53,230 nucleotides of DNA, from assembly GCF_002953255.1 (NCBI RefSeq), contig NZ_CP026498.1:582984-636213 (forward strand), written 5' to 3'. Below, one piece after another: positions 41,378 through 49,850 of the stretch. Position numbers and translations under genes: made by a program. The notes below the pieces were generated by a model. It saw only the letters and a list, made by a program, of their open reading frames with translations, did no database searches and had not been told where the DNA came from. Within the stretch, counting starts at the first letter, position 1, and each line of letters starts with the position of its first letter. This DNA is from Streptomyces sp. CB01881. Its GTDB lineage: Bacteria; Actinomycetota; Actinomycetes; Streptomycetales; Streptomycetaceae.

Positions 41378-43027
41378 ATGGACGAGATCGACGTACTGGT
41401 CGTGGGCGCGGGCCCGGTGGGCCTGACCGCGGCCGCCGAGCTGCGCCGCCATGGGGTCGGCTGCCGGATCGTGGACAGGCTGGCCGCTCCGCAGCACTTC
41501 GCCAAGGCCGTCGGGGTGCAGCCGCGCACGATGGAGCTGTGGGACCTGATGGGCCTGGTGCGCGCGGCGCTCGACGAGGCCGTCCCGATGCGCGGCCAGC
41601 TCCTCTTCGCCGACGGGCGGCCCGGCCCGCGGATCGACCTGGTCCTGCCGACCGACATCCCCTACGGCTTCGCCGCGCTGCCGCAGTACACGACGGAACG
41701 CCTGCTCACCGACCACCTCGCCGGGTACGGCACCCGGGTCGAGCGCGGCACCGAACTGCTCTCCGTCCAGCAGGACGCGGACGGCGTCCGGGCGGTGCTC
41801 GGCACCGCGTCCGGACCACAGGAGGTGCGCGCACGGTACGTGATCGGCTGCGACGGCGCGCACAGCCTGGTCCGGAAGGCGGCCGGCCTGCGGTTCGAGG
41901 GCGACGCCTTCCCCGAGCAGTACATGCTCGGCGACGTCGAAGTCGACTGGGACCTCCCGGACGGGTACGGCGTCCGGGCGATGCACCACGACGCCGAAGG
42001 CCGGGTGGACGACGTGCTGGTCTGCATCCCGCTCCCGGGGCGAGGGCGGTACCGGATGTCGATGACGGTGCCGGACGAACTCTCCACCGACGGCGGCCCG
42101 GCGGGAGGCGCCTCCGAGGACGGCGTCGCGCACGGGTTGGAGGGCGGCCGGGCACCCGAGCTGCGGCACATCCAGGCCGTACTCGACCGGCTGTCGCCCC
42201 GGCAGCCGGTGCACGCCTCGGCGCTGCGCTGGTCGTCCACCTTCCGGATCAGCCACCGCCTGGTGAACAGCTACCGCGCGGGCCGGCTCTTCCTCGCCGG
42301 CGACGCCGCCCACATCCACCCGCCGACCGGGGCCCAGGGTATGAACACGGGTATCCAGGACGCCTTCAACCTGGCCTGGAAGCTGGCGCTCGCCGTGCGG
42401 GGCACCGGCACGGCCGGGCTGCTCGACAGTTACGACGCCGAGCGGCGTCCGGTCGGCGAGGAGGTCGTAGGCCGGACGGTGCGGCACGCGCGGGAAGGCG
42501 TCCCCACCGACACCGGGGACCTCGACGCCGTGCTGCGGCGCGAGGCCCAGCTGCTGGTCGGGTATCCGGACAGTCCGCTGGTCGAGCCGGCCGCCGGTGC
42601 GCCGGACGGGCCCGGGCCGCACGGGCCCGGGCCGGGCGAGCGGGCGCCGGACTGCCGGGGGCTGGAACGGGAGCTCGCGAACTACCCCGTCCGCCTCTTC
42701 GACCTGCTGCGCGGCCCGCGCCACACGCTCCTGTTCCACCTCGGTTCCGGAACCCCCGACGAGCACGTGACCACCTGCACGGTGGCCGCCCTGTCCGCCG
42801 CCCACGGACTGCTGGACGTGTACGCGGTGCTCGCCCCGGACGCGCCGTCGCCGCAGTGGCGCCTGCCGTCCGTGCGGGACGGCGCCGGCGGGTTCGCCGC
42901 GGCGTACGCGACCCGCCCCGGCGAGGCCTTCCTCGTCCGCCCCGACGGCTACCTCGCCGGCCGCTTCCACCCGCCCACTCCGGAGGGGGTGGTGGACGCC
43001 CTGCGCCGGACGTTCAGGGTGGGGTGA
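41378..43027 (+). CDS. FAD-dependent aromatic monooxygenase
   Basis: 549 residues of the class A flavoprotein hydroxylases (PheA/TetX/RdmE-like). FAD-binding VLVVGAGPVGLTAAAELRRH, the middle motif YVIGCDGAHSLVRKAAG, and LFLAGDAAHIHPPTGAQGMN with TGIQDAFNLAWKLAL are all present, as is the C-terminal thioredoxin-like domain. It would hydroxylate a phenolic or polyketide substrate with NAD(P)H. No other biosynthetic gene is adjacent. ATG 41378 is preceded by GAGGAG. Confidence 0.92.
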   Translation: MDEIDVLVVGAGPVGLTAAAELRRHGVGCRIVDRLAAPQHFAKAVGVQPRTMELWDLMGLVRAALDEAVPMRGQLLFADGRPGPRIDLVLPTDIPYGFAALPQYTTERLLTDHLAGYGTRVERGTELLSVQQDADGVRAVLGTASGPQEVRARYVIGCDGAHSLVRKAAGLRFEGDAFPEQYMLGDVEVDWDLPDGYGVRAMHHDAEGRVDDVLVCIPLPGRGRYRMSMTVPDELSTDGGPAGGASEDGVAHGLEGGRAPELRHIQAVLDRLSPRQPVHASALRWSSTFRISHRLVNSYRAGRLFLAGDAAHIHPPTGAQGMNTGIQDAFNLAWKLALAVRGTGTAGLLDSYDAERRPVGEEVVGRTVRHAREGVPTDTGDLDAVLRREAQLLVGYPDSPLVEPAAGAPDGPGPHGPGPGERAPDCRGLERELANYPVRLFDLLRGPRHTLLFHLGSGTPDEHVTTCTVAALSAAHGLLDVYAVLAPDAPSPQWRLPSVRDGAGGFAAAYATRPGEAFLVRPDGYLAGRFHPPTPEGVVDALRRTFRVG

Positions 43028-43191
43028 GGAGGCAGGGCCTGGCCACACCGCGCTGATACTGACCATCCGTCACATCACTGTTGTCGGAAGGCGGGAGACG
43101 GATTGCAGTTCTGTCTCCGTCCCTTCAAAGGTCTCGCCCGTTGGCGGATCCGCCGTCACTGTGGACGGCGAGCCGACATCTGGGGGGAACA

Positions 43192-44269
43192 ATGAGCGAC
43201 GGACTCGACCTGGCCGCAACGGCGGTCGGAATCATCTCGGCCGCGGCGGGCAGCGCCGCGGCCGGCATCGGAACCGCCGCCGGGCGGCTGGTCACCGACC
43301 TCGTACGCTCCAGACTCCAGTCCGTCCCGGACGGCCCGGACGCCGTGACCGCCGTCGAGGACAATCCCCAGGACCCGTCCGCCCAGGCACGTCTGACCGA
43401 CGTCCTTGCCCAGGCACTGGCCGCCGACCCGGACTTCCGCGCCGCCCTCGCGCAGAACGTCTCCCTCTCCCGAACGGTGCCGCCACCACCGCCGCCCGGC
43501 AGCATCAACATCGGCGCGGGCGCCACGGTGAAGAACAGCAACTTCGCCTTGCGCGACGTCGTGGTCAACCACATCCGCCACACCAACAACAGCACCCTGG
43601 CCATCTACGCGATCGGCCTGGTCGTGCTGCTCGCGCTCGCGGCCTACGGTGGCGCGAACCTCCTCGCCGACACCGATTCCCCCTCTCCCGGCCGCGCGGC
43701 GGCGTCACAGGGCCAGGCGGCCTCACCGCCGACCGCGGCAGACCCGGGGCAACCAAGTGCGACGACTGCTCCGAGCCCCCCGCACGGCGCCGCCACGCTC
43801 GCCGATCCCGCACTGGGCCATCCTGCCGGACCAGGCCGCCATGCCACCGGGGTGGACGCTCGACGGCGCCGCGCACGTCGATCCCAGCTGCCCCGGGTGC
43901 GTGGCCGGGGTCAGGTACACCGGGCCGGCTTCGCTCTCGTTCGCGGTCAGCTCCTACAGCAGCACCGCCAAGGCGAAGGAGGACTTCGAGGCCCACGGGT
44001 TCGGAGCGGCCCCCAACATCCAGCTGGACATGCCCGGCGTCGGTGACCAGCGCGTCGGGACCAGGGGCTTCTCGCTCACTCAGGTCCCGGGCAGCGTCAT
44101 CACGGTGGTGCGCGTGGGCTCCCTTGAGCTGACCGTGCAGGCGTTCAAGAGCTCCTCCCCCGCCGATGACGACGATGTCGCGACCGTCGAGGCCGTCACC
44201 CGGATGTTCGCCGAGCGGGCCCGGCAGGCGCAGAACGGCCAGACGCCGACCGCGCGGACCCAGCAGTAG
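43192..44269 (+). pseudogene. Single-pass membrane protein, frameshifted
   Basis: Frame one from ATG 43192 encodes an Ala-rich helical N-terminus (AATAVGIISAAAGSAAAGIG), a conserved-looking block GSINIGAGATVKNSNFALRD and one membrane helix (STLAIYAIGLVVLLALAAYG). It then degenerates after a CCCCCC tract at about 43775-43780. The next frame continues sensibly as IPHWAILPDQAAMPPGWTLD, CPGCVAGVRYTGPASLSFAV and FEAHGFGAAPNIQLDMPGVG to a stop at 44269. Removing one C gives one protein of about 358 residues, with the C-terminal domain outside. Family not recognised. It precedes the Cys/Gly-rich gene by about 180 bp. Confidence 0.7.
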
Positions 44270-44451
44270 GAACCGCCTGACGGCGTTTCAGTGTCAGTCC
44301 CTGCGAGCACAATGAAGTACGCCGCCGACGTGGGGACGTCCTGGCGCGGCTGATCCCGTATCTCGCGAACTCGTCGCGTGCGGCTCGCGGAGGCCGATCG
44401 GCCACACTTTACGGCGCACCTCGCGCGGCACGAAACGGGGGGAGCACTCGG

Positions 44452-44706
44452 ATGAGCCTCAACAACTTCATCGGCTTCGTTGTCATCGTTGGAATCGTCG
44501 TGGTCGGCTTCAAAATCGTCGGTTGGATCGTGGGCGGGGACGACGCGAGCAGGCAGTCGCGCTACAAGAGCGGAAGCGGGGACAGCAGCGGAGGCGGGGA
44601 CGGGGGCGCCGGCGGCGGAGGTTGTGGCGGCGGAGGCCACGGGGGCTGCGGAGGCGGGGGCGGATGTGGCGGAGGCTGCGGCGGGGGTTGCGGGGGCGGC
44701 AGCTGA
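44452..44706 (+). CDS. Membrane-anchored Cys/Gly-rich miniprotein
   Basis: 84 residues: one membrane helix (FIGFVVIVGIVVVGFKIVGW), a short polar linker and a tail of about 40 residues made almost only of Gly with five regularly spaced Cys and one His (CGGGGHGGCGGGGGC and on). Such tails occur at the C-terminus of TIGR04222-type actinobacterial membrane proteins and may bind metal or form disulfides. ATG 44452 has GGGGGAG about 7-9 bases upstream. The GRDP-like gene follows after 13 bases. Confidence 0.85.
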   Translation: MSLNNFIGFVVIVGIVVVGFKIVGWIVGGDDASRQSRYKSGSGDSSGGGDGGAGGGGCGGGGHGGCGGGGGCGGGCGGGCGGGS

Positions 44707-44719
44707 GGAGGGACACAAC

Positions 44720-45181
44720 GTGCTCGCACGACAATTCGCACGACGCATCGACCGCGTACAGGCGGCGGTCGACGCGCTCGAACTCCCCGACGCCGTCTAC
44801 AAGACGTGCCCGTTCAAGCCGCGGGAGCTGGTCGCGACCGGGCTGCGGCAGTGGCTGCGGTGCTGCGGAGCGGCGATGCTGGACCGGCAGATCATCGGCA
44901 TGCCCTCGTTCGCCGTGGACGAGGCGTGGCACGGGCTGATCCTGTGCACCGAGCGCTACGCGGCCTTCTGCGAGGCCGCCTACGGCCGGTTCCTGCATCA
45001 CCACCCCCAGGGCGGCGAGCTGCCCGGGAGCGCGAAGCAGGCGGGGTCGATGCACGAACAGTTGCACCGGACCGAGGTGGCCTGGTCGTTCGTGGCCCGC
45101 CCCGGGGAGAAGTGCGTCCTGTGGGACCTGGACGTGCAGGTGGGCGTACCCGAGCCGTGGGGCGCCGGCGCGCACGGATAG
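44720..45181 (+). CDS. GRDP-like (DUF1399-related) protein
   Basis: 153 residues, helical. FAVDEAWHGLILCTERYAAF, CEAAYGRFLHHHP and the four cysteines (two as RCC) match the glycine-rich domain-containing-protein family, where VDxxWHxxxLxTxxYxxFC is the signature. The plant members carry the Gly-rich region in the same chain; here it is encoded by the preceding gene. The biochemical role is unknown. GTG 44720 lies 9 bases after GGAGG, and the pair is one operon. Confidence 0.8.
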   Translation: MLARQFARRIDRVQAAVDALELPDAVYKTCPFKPRELVATGLRQWLRCCGAAMLDRQIIGMPSFAVDEAWHGLILCTERYAAFCEAAYGRFLHHHPQGGELPGSAKQAGSMHEQLHRTEVAWSFVARPGEKCVLWDLDVQVGVPEPWGAGAHG

Positions 45182-45190
45182 CCACGCGAA

Positions 45191-45228
45191 GGGGCCCCCG
45201 ACCACTCAAGATGGCGGTCGGGGGCCTC
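45191..45228. terminator. Bidirectional hairpin terminator
   Basis: GGCCCCCGACC (45193-45203) pairs with GGTCGGGGGCC (45216-45226), extendable by two pairs, between the convergent GRDP-like and DUF397 genes. Confidence 0.85.
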
Positions 45229-45243
45229 GCGATGACTGGCCGG

Positions 45244-45450
45244 TCAGAGCGAGCCGAACTCCCCGGCCCGGACCGCGGTGACGAATGACTGCCAGGCACC
45301 GGCGGGGAAGACCAGCGCCGGGCCCTCGGGATCCTTGGAGTCACGGACGGGGACAGCTCCACTGAATCCATCCGCAACCTCAATGCACCCGCCCCCTCCG
45401 TTGCTGTAGGAGCTCTTGCGCCACTTGGCGCCCAACAGGTCAACGTGCAT
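45244..45450 (-). CDS. DUF397 protein
   Basis: 68 residues with the family core WRKSSYSNGGGGCIEVADG, then VPVRDSKDPEGPALVFPAGA and WQSFVTAVRAGEF. DUF397 proteins are small partners of the Scr1/WhiJ-type HTH proteins in streptomycetes and have been described as antitoxin-like or developmental. ATG 45450 overlaps the end of the HTH gene, so the two are coupled. Confidence 0.93.
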   Translation of the reverse strand: MHVDLLGAKWRKSSYSNGGGGCIEVADGFSGAVPVRDSKDPEGPALVFPAGAWQSFVTAVRAGEFGSL

Positions 45451-46273
45451 GGCGTTCGAGTTCCTTCCGTACCGCACGGATCATGGCCAGGCTGTCCGCC
45501 CTGGAAAGCGCGTCCACCTGGAGCCGATCGTACTTTCCAGCCCATCCGGCGACCGTCTCGGCATCCTGCTCCAGGTAGCCTCGCTGGAGCGTCTCCGTGT
45601 ATCCGACCATCGTCCGATTGGGCAGGGTGAGGAGCGTCACCGGATGTGACAACGGGCGATCCTCGGCAAGAGCGTACGGGGCTACCTGAATGACGATGTT
45701 CGGCCGACAGGACAAGAACTCAAGGTGAGAGAGCTGTTTAGCCATGACAGTTGAGCCGCCGATCGGACGCAGCAGCACTCCCTCATCCACGACGGCATGG
45801 ATGGCCGGCGTCCGGTCAAGCAACCTCTGCCGCGCGGACAAGAGATTCAACCGCTCATCAGCTTGCACCCGGGTGGCTTCACCTCTCCGCACGATGGCGG
45901 CCTCGTAGGCAGCGGAGTAGTCATGGTCCTGCAGGATGCCGGGGACCATGCCAGTCTCGAACAGTCGCACAGCGATGGCTTCGCGCTCTTTGGCGGTGTA
46001 CTCGGGGAAGCCTGGGATCAGAGCGCCGTTCTTCCAGCTCCACCAGAGCAGCTCAAGCGATCCGCCGGCAGCCAAGACCTCTTCGGCTCGCTGAACAAAC
46101 TTTAAGCTCGGAGCCTGCTTTGCCGTCTCCACATTGGAGATGTAGACGCTGGAGTACCGGACCAGCGCGCCAAATTCGACTTGCGTCAACTCCTTGTCCT
46201 GCCGTGACCTGCGAAGCTGTACGGCAAAAGCCGCGAGCGGAGATGACGTTGGATCAAGTGTCCGACGATTCAT
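45440..46273 (-). CDS. Scr1/WhiJ-type helix-turn-helix regulator (DUF5753)
   Basis: 277 residues: an N-terminal XRE-type HTH (LRRSRQDKELTQVEFGALVR, YSSVYISNVETAKQAPS) and a C-terminal DUF5753 domain (LFETGMVPGILQDHDYSAAY, ERLNLLSARQRLL, RTMVGYTETLQRGYLEQDAE). It forms the common WhiJ/DUF397 pair with the next gene, a type found many times per streptomycete genome and implicated in development. Codon 57 (46105-46103) is TTA, so translation should depend on the bldA tRNA. Base composition is less GC-rich than most of the window. ATG 46273. Confidence 0.93.
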   Translation of the reverse strand: MNRRTLDPTSSPLAAFAVQLRRSRQDKELTQVEFGALVRYSSVYISNVETAKQAPSLKFVQRAEEVLAAGGSLELLWWSWKNGALIPGFPEYTAKEREAIAVRLFETGMVPGILQDHDYSAAYEAAIVRRGEATRVQADERLNLLSARQRLLDRTPAIHAVVDEGVLLRPIGGSTVMAKQLSHLEFLSCRPNIVIQVAPYALAEDRPLSHPVTLLTLPNRTMVGYTETLQRGYLEQDAETVAGWAGKYDRLQVDALSRADSLAMIRAVRKELERHAR

Positions 46274-46398
46274 GACCGTTCCAACTTAAAGTCGGGTGAA
46301 CTAGAGAGTTGAAATGCTTCCGATGGTAGCCCCACCCACGCCACCATGAACACAGGTCGTAACGGCCTCACTCCACACCGCTACCCCCTGGAGCCACC

Positions 46399-46602
46399 AT
46401 GTCCAGCTGCCCCCGCATGCCCATCTCCACGCCCAAGGTCGGCGAGATCGTCCGCGACCTCGCCCACCGGACCGCCGACGGGGAGCCCACCGAGGGCGCC
46501 TACATGGAAACCCTCGCCGGCCTCGCCTACCTCCGGCCCGCCGGCGGCGGCTGCGAGTGGACCACCAAGCCCGAACACGTCCAGCGGCTCGACCACCCCT
46601 GA
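46399..46602 (+). CDS. Small conserved actinobacterial protein
   Basis: 67 residues: STPKVGEIVRDLAHRTADGE, then MGTL-type middle (YMETLAGLAYLRPAGGGCEW) and a C-terminal TTKPEHVQRLD. This resembles the small beta-barrel proteins of about 60 residues (xxPKVGEIVxDxxxxRxGxVMxxxGxxVxLRPxGGGxEW) seen beside HTH/DUF397 pairs in streptomycetes. Function unknown. ATG 46399, GGAG 6 bases upstream. It is divergent from the HTH gene. Confidence 0.7.
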   Translation: MSSCPRMPISTPKVGEIVRDLAHRTADGEPTEGAYMETLAGLAYLRPAGGGCEWTTKPEHVQRLDHP

Positions 46603-46890
46603 GACCTCACCGCCCAGCACCCCGGCAGGCCCCACGCGCACGACGTCGTGTAAACCCAACTCCCGTCATCCTGGCGGGAATCACTGCCGCGACAGGCCCC
46701 TCGGCCCACGCCTCCTGAACTTCGGCCTGCACCTCACCACGTGCGTCATCGACGGCCTTCCCGTCCCCTTCACCCCCCCTGCCGGCAGCAACCACATCCG
46801 ACTGATCAGCACCCCCGACCCCCGACCGGCTCGCGGCCCCGCGCGAGCCGGGCGGGCGACCACACCCAAACGCCCTCACTGGAGCCCGAC
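46603..46890. other. Gap with coding-like remnant
   Basis: 288 bp without an acceptable gene. Between about 46708 and 46830 one plus frame reads LLNFGLHLTTCVIDGLPVPF and TPPAGSNHIRLIST with gene-like codon usage, but no start or continuation is believable. It may be the remnant of a lost gene. Confidence 0.35.
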
Positions 46891-47379
46891 TTGCTGCATT
46901 CGCTCCCCGACATCCTCACCAACCCGCCCCGCCGTCGGCTCACCCATCAGGCCCTCGTCCTCAACTCCGACGGCGCCGTCCTCCTCCTCGAAACCACCCA
47001 CTGCAACGGCCACACCCTCCCCGGCGGCAGCGCCGAACGCAACGAACTCCCCCACCTCGCCGCCCGCCGCCACACCGAGACCCAGACCGGCCTCGTCCTC
47101 CCCCTGCGCACCCTCCTCGCCGCCGACCACACCGACGAACAACTCCTCCCCGAGGCTGTCCACTTCGTCTACTGGGGCGGCCGCCTCACCCGCGCCCAGG
47201 AGACCACCCTCACCCGCCACCGACCGCCCCACCACGTCCTCGGCCTGCACTGGGTCCCCGACACCCGCCTCGCCGACGTCATGACCACCGGCCACCACCG
47301 CCGCGTCACCCAGGCCCTCACCGCCCTCGCCCGCGGCGCCCACCTCCCCTTCCTCCTCCGCGGCATCCCCGCCGAATAG
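46891..47379 (+). CDS. NUDIX-like protein with degenerate Nudix box
   Basis: 162 residues. RRLTHQALVLNSDGAVLLLE opens a NUDIX fold and GHTLPGGSAERNELPHLAAR followed by RHTETQTGL occupies the Nudix-box position, but the canonical REUXEEXGU is altered (RHTETQTG), so hydrolysis is uncertain. The C-terminal half (HFVYWGGRLTRAQE, HHVLGLHWVPDTRLADVM) fits the fold. TTG 46891, 6 bases after GGAG, is the most likely start, since upstream codons are not protein-like. Confidence 0.7.
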   Translation: MLHSLPDILTNPPRRRLTHQALVLNSDGAVLLLETTHCNGHTLPGGSAERNELPHLAARRHTETQTGLVLPLRTLLAADHTDEQLLPEAVHFVYWGGRLTRAQETTLTRHRPPHHVLGLHWVPDTRLADVMTTGHHRRVTQALTALARGAHLPFLLRGIPAE

Positions 47380-47463
47380 GGCCTGTTGTGAACGTGGATC
47401 GCGCCTCGTGGAAGCGGATCCTGGTCGCGGCGGTCAACGAGTGGTTGCGACTACGCTGTCCGG

Positions 47464-47640
47464 ATGCAGCCACTGGTGCTGTTCGACCTCGACGGCACGC
47501 TTCTTGATCGCGATGCCGCGTTCGCTGTCTGAGTCCGGGAGTTCGTCAGCGACCGCATCGCCCTGGTCTGGGCGACGGCGGCTACACCGGCTGGCTGGTC
47601 GCCTTCGCCGCCGCCGTCCTCACACGAATCACCCCTGCTG
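47464..47640 (+). pseudogene. Dead HAD-family hydrolase remnant
   Basis: From ATG 47464 the sequence reads MQPLVLFDLDGTLLDRDAAF, the unmistakable HAD nucleophile motif, then AV, an in-frame TGA at 47530-47532, and continues VREFVSDRIALV before losing similarity. A single TGG-to-TGA change plus truncation would explain it. The preceding 47400-47460 (WKRILVAAVNEWL in one frame) is of unknown origin. Confidence 0.7.
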
Positions 47641-47686
47641 GGCCCGTAGGATCAGGACTGTCAGGCGGGCAAGTGGGGGGACTGTG

Positions 47687-49681
47687 ATGGACACGACCGA
47701 GCGGTGGATACCGCCGCTGAGTGCCGGCCGCCGTCCGGCTGGGCAAGCACTGATGGCCCTGCTGGAAGACCCTCGGGCGCCCCGGGTATGCCAGGTATCC
47801 GGCCCCTGCGGCATCGGTAAGACCCATCTGCTCACCTGGCTGGCCACCGCCTGCTCTGACCCTGCTACGCCGCACCGGCAACGGCCCGATATGGCGGTGT
47901 CGTTGGCCGGAACGACCGTCGACAGTGCAACGTGGACCATCGCCGCCGGACTGGGCCTTTCTGCACGCACGGCCAAGGAGCTCGTTGCCGAGTTGCGTGC
48001 AGCGGGCCGCCCTCGGCTCCTGTTCCTGTGGGATCTCAACCGGTCGGTCGAGCCGGAAGCGGTGGCAAGCCTCTTGCTGGGCCCGCTCTTGGACGTGCCC
48101 GGCATCCGGGCGGTCATCGAGTCGGCCTGTGATGTGCCTGTGGTTGGGCAGTCGGCGGTGCTGGCGTTGGATGAGCCCCGGTGGACGGAGGTCGGGCGCT
48201 TCGCGTCCTGGTACGACCGGCAACGCACAGGCTCTCCTTTCAACGCTGAACAGGTGTATCCGAATCCTGGTCTCGCGCTACTCGCGGCCAAGGTCCCGGC
48301 CGAGGCCGCCGTGTCGGCGGACGACCCGGACGTTCCCGCGACCTGGTGGGCCTCGGTGCCGGGCGAGGTACGTCCGGCCATGGGCGCGCTGGCGGCCGCG
48401 GTCCGGCCGCTCACCCTGCAAGAGTGGTCCGTCCTGGCCGATCCCGAAGTCGTCGAGCACGCCGCGGATCTGCTGCCTCCGGATTCCCCTGCCGGCGACA
48501 CTTGGTGGCTGCCCCCGGGTCCGCTCCGGCAGATCGTGACAGCCGGCACCGATCCGGTCGACCTGACCAGTGTCGCCCGGGCCCTTGCTGCGACCGTCCC
48601 CCGCGCGGCCGACCGCACTCCGGATCTCCTGAACGCGGACTCCGATCGACTCGGCCTTCTCCTGGGCCAGTGCGTTCGGGCCGAGATGGCACAGCAACTC
48701 CTCGAAGATCCCCTCTTTACCGCCTGCGCAGACCCACTCGCCACCGCGGCGGCCTTCGACTCCCGCACCGAAAACCATCTTTACGCTGCGTGGCATGCGG
48801 CCGGCCCCGCCTTGCTGGGAGAGAGCGATACCGCCACGCGAGCCGAGATCCTGAGGGTCCGCCTGCTGGACGGCCGTACAGACCACGGCCTTCCGCCCGT
48901 GCCTGGTGCGCCCTGGCATGCCGAGTGGTCCTGCTGGCCGATGCAGGAGCACGCCCCGCTGGTCGCAGCCGCCCTCGGCCGAGGCTCGTTCGACGGGCGG
49001 ATCCTGGCAGCGGATGCGACCGGCAACGTCCAACTGATCGACCTGGCCTCGGGGCGACTTCTCGATCGCAAGGTGCTTGTCGGGCCGGAAGGCATGACGG
49101 CGCTCACCTGTTACCCCGACGGGACGGTTACCGCGATCGGCCACGACGGCGAGATGCATCTACTCGCAGGTGATCTGCGGCTCCCGCCCCCCGCGATCGG
49201 CCGCCCGACGGCCCTGGCACACCTGCCGGCGATCGGCGACGACACCGGAACGGTGCACTGGTTCGGACCCGAGGGAACCAGCGCGGAGCGCCTCCATCAG
49301 GGGCCGGTCACCGCCCTCAGCGCCACGCTGCTGCCCAGGGCCGGCGACGCCGCCAGATCCCCGCTCCTCGTCAGCGGAAGCATCGACGGACGCGTACGCG
49401 CCTGGCGGCCAGGCTTGCCGGCCATGGAGCGCGTAGTAACAGAGCACGGTCACCGGGTGACTGCGGTAAGCGTGGCCATGGGTTCTGCAGGCCTTTTCCT
49501 GGCCACAGCGTGGGCCGACGGCTTGTTGCGCTTCGGCCCGGTCGACCCGGCCGGCCACGCGGTCGAGGTCGCTCTCGGGACAGCCGTCCACGCCCTCCTG
49601 ATCGCCGACCCGAACCACGTCGTCTGCCTCTTCCCGGAGGGGCTCACCCGGCTCAGCCTCTCACCTGCCGATCCGATGTGA
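47687..49681 (+). CDS. STAND-like P-loop NTPase with WD40-type propeller
   Basis: 664 residues. Walker A is GPCGIGKT (39-46) and Walker B probably LLFLWDL (111-117), followed by an alpha-helical region that may serve as winged-helix and sensor parts. From about 430 the chain becomes WD40/quinoprotein-like: FDGRILAADATGNVQLIDLA, MTALTCYPDGTVTAIGHDGE, LLVSGSIDGRVRAWRPG, VTAVSVAMGSAGLFLATAWA. This NTPase-sensor layout is that of STAND proteins used in signalling, development and anti-phage defence, but no separate effector domain is visible. ATG 47687 after GTGGGGGG. Lower GC3 than core genes suggests acquisition by transfer. Confidence 0.8.
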   Translation: MDTTERWIPPLSAGRRPAGQALMALLEDPRAPRVCQVSGPCGIGKTHLLTWLATACSDPATPHRQRPDMAVSLAGTTVDSATWTIAAGLGLSARTAKELVAELRAAGRPRLLFLWDLNRSVEPEAVASLLLGPLLDVPGIRAVIESACDVPVVGQSAVLALDEPRWTEVGRFASWYDRQRTGSPFNAEQVYPNPGLALLAAKVPAEAAVSADDPDVPATWWASVPGEVRPAMGALAAAVRPLTLQEWSVLADPEVVEHAADLLPPDSPAGDTWWLPPGPLRQIVTAGTDPVDLTSVARALAATVPRAADRTPDLLNADSDRLGLLLGQCVRAEMAQQLLEDPLFTACADPLATAAAFDSRTENHLYAAWHAAGPALLGESDTATRAEILRVRLLDGRTDHGLPPVPGAPWHAEWSCWPMQEHAPLVAAALGRGSFDGRILAADATGNVQLIDLASGRLLDRKVLVGPEGMTALTCYPDGTVTAIGHDGEMHLLAGDLRLPPPAIGRPTALAHLPAIGDDTGTVHWFGPEGTSAERLHQGPVTALSATLLPRAGDAARSPLLVSGSIDGRVRAWRPGLPAMERVVTEHGHRVTAVSVAMGSAGLFLATAWADGLLRFGPVDPAGHAVEVALGTAVHALLIADPNHVVCLFPEGLTRLSLSPADPM

Positions 49682-49850
49682 GAACCGGCCGTAGGCCAGG
49701 CGCAACAGTCTCGTTTCTGCGAGTGCTCCTGGACCGGCGACACCGGCGGCATCATGGCTCGATGCCGCCGGCATGTGGCTCGAATGCGTGACAAGTTCCT
49801 GTTGAAGTAGATCGCCTACCCGAAAGGTAACCCTCGACTGCAGGTCGATC
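49682..49850. other. Convergent intergenic region
   Basis: 169 bp between the NTPase gene and the minus-strand toxin operon end. Relatively AT-rich; GCCGCCGGCATGTGGCTCG near 49760 is weakly palindromic. No clear terminator hairpin. Confidence 0.4.

Noticed and set aside
47400..47460. Possible transposase end (WKRILVAAVNEWL)
   Set aside because: Too short to assign, and no terminal inverted repeats or target duplication could be found.
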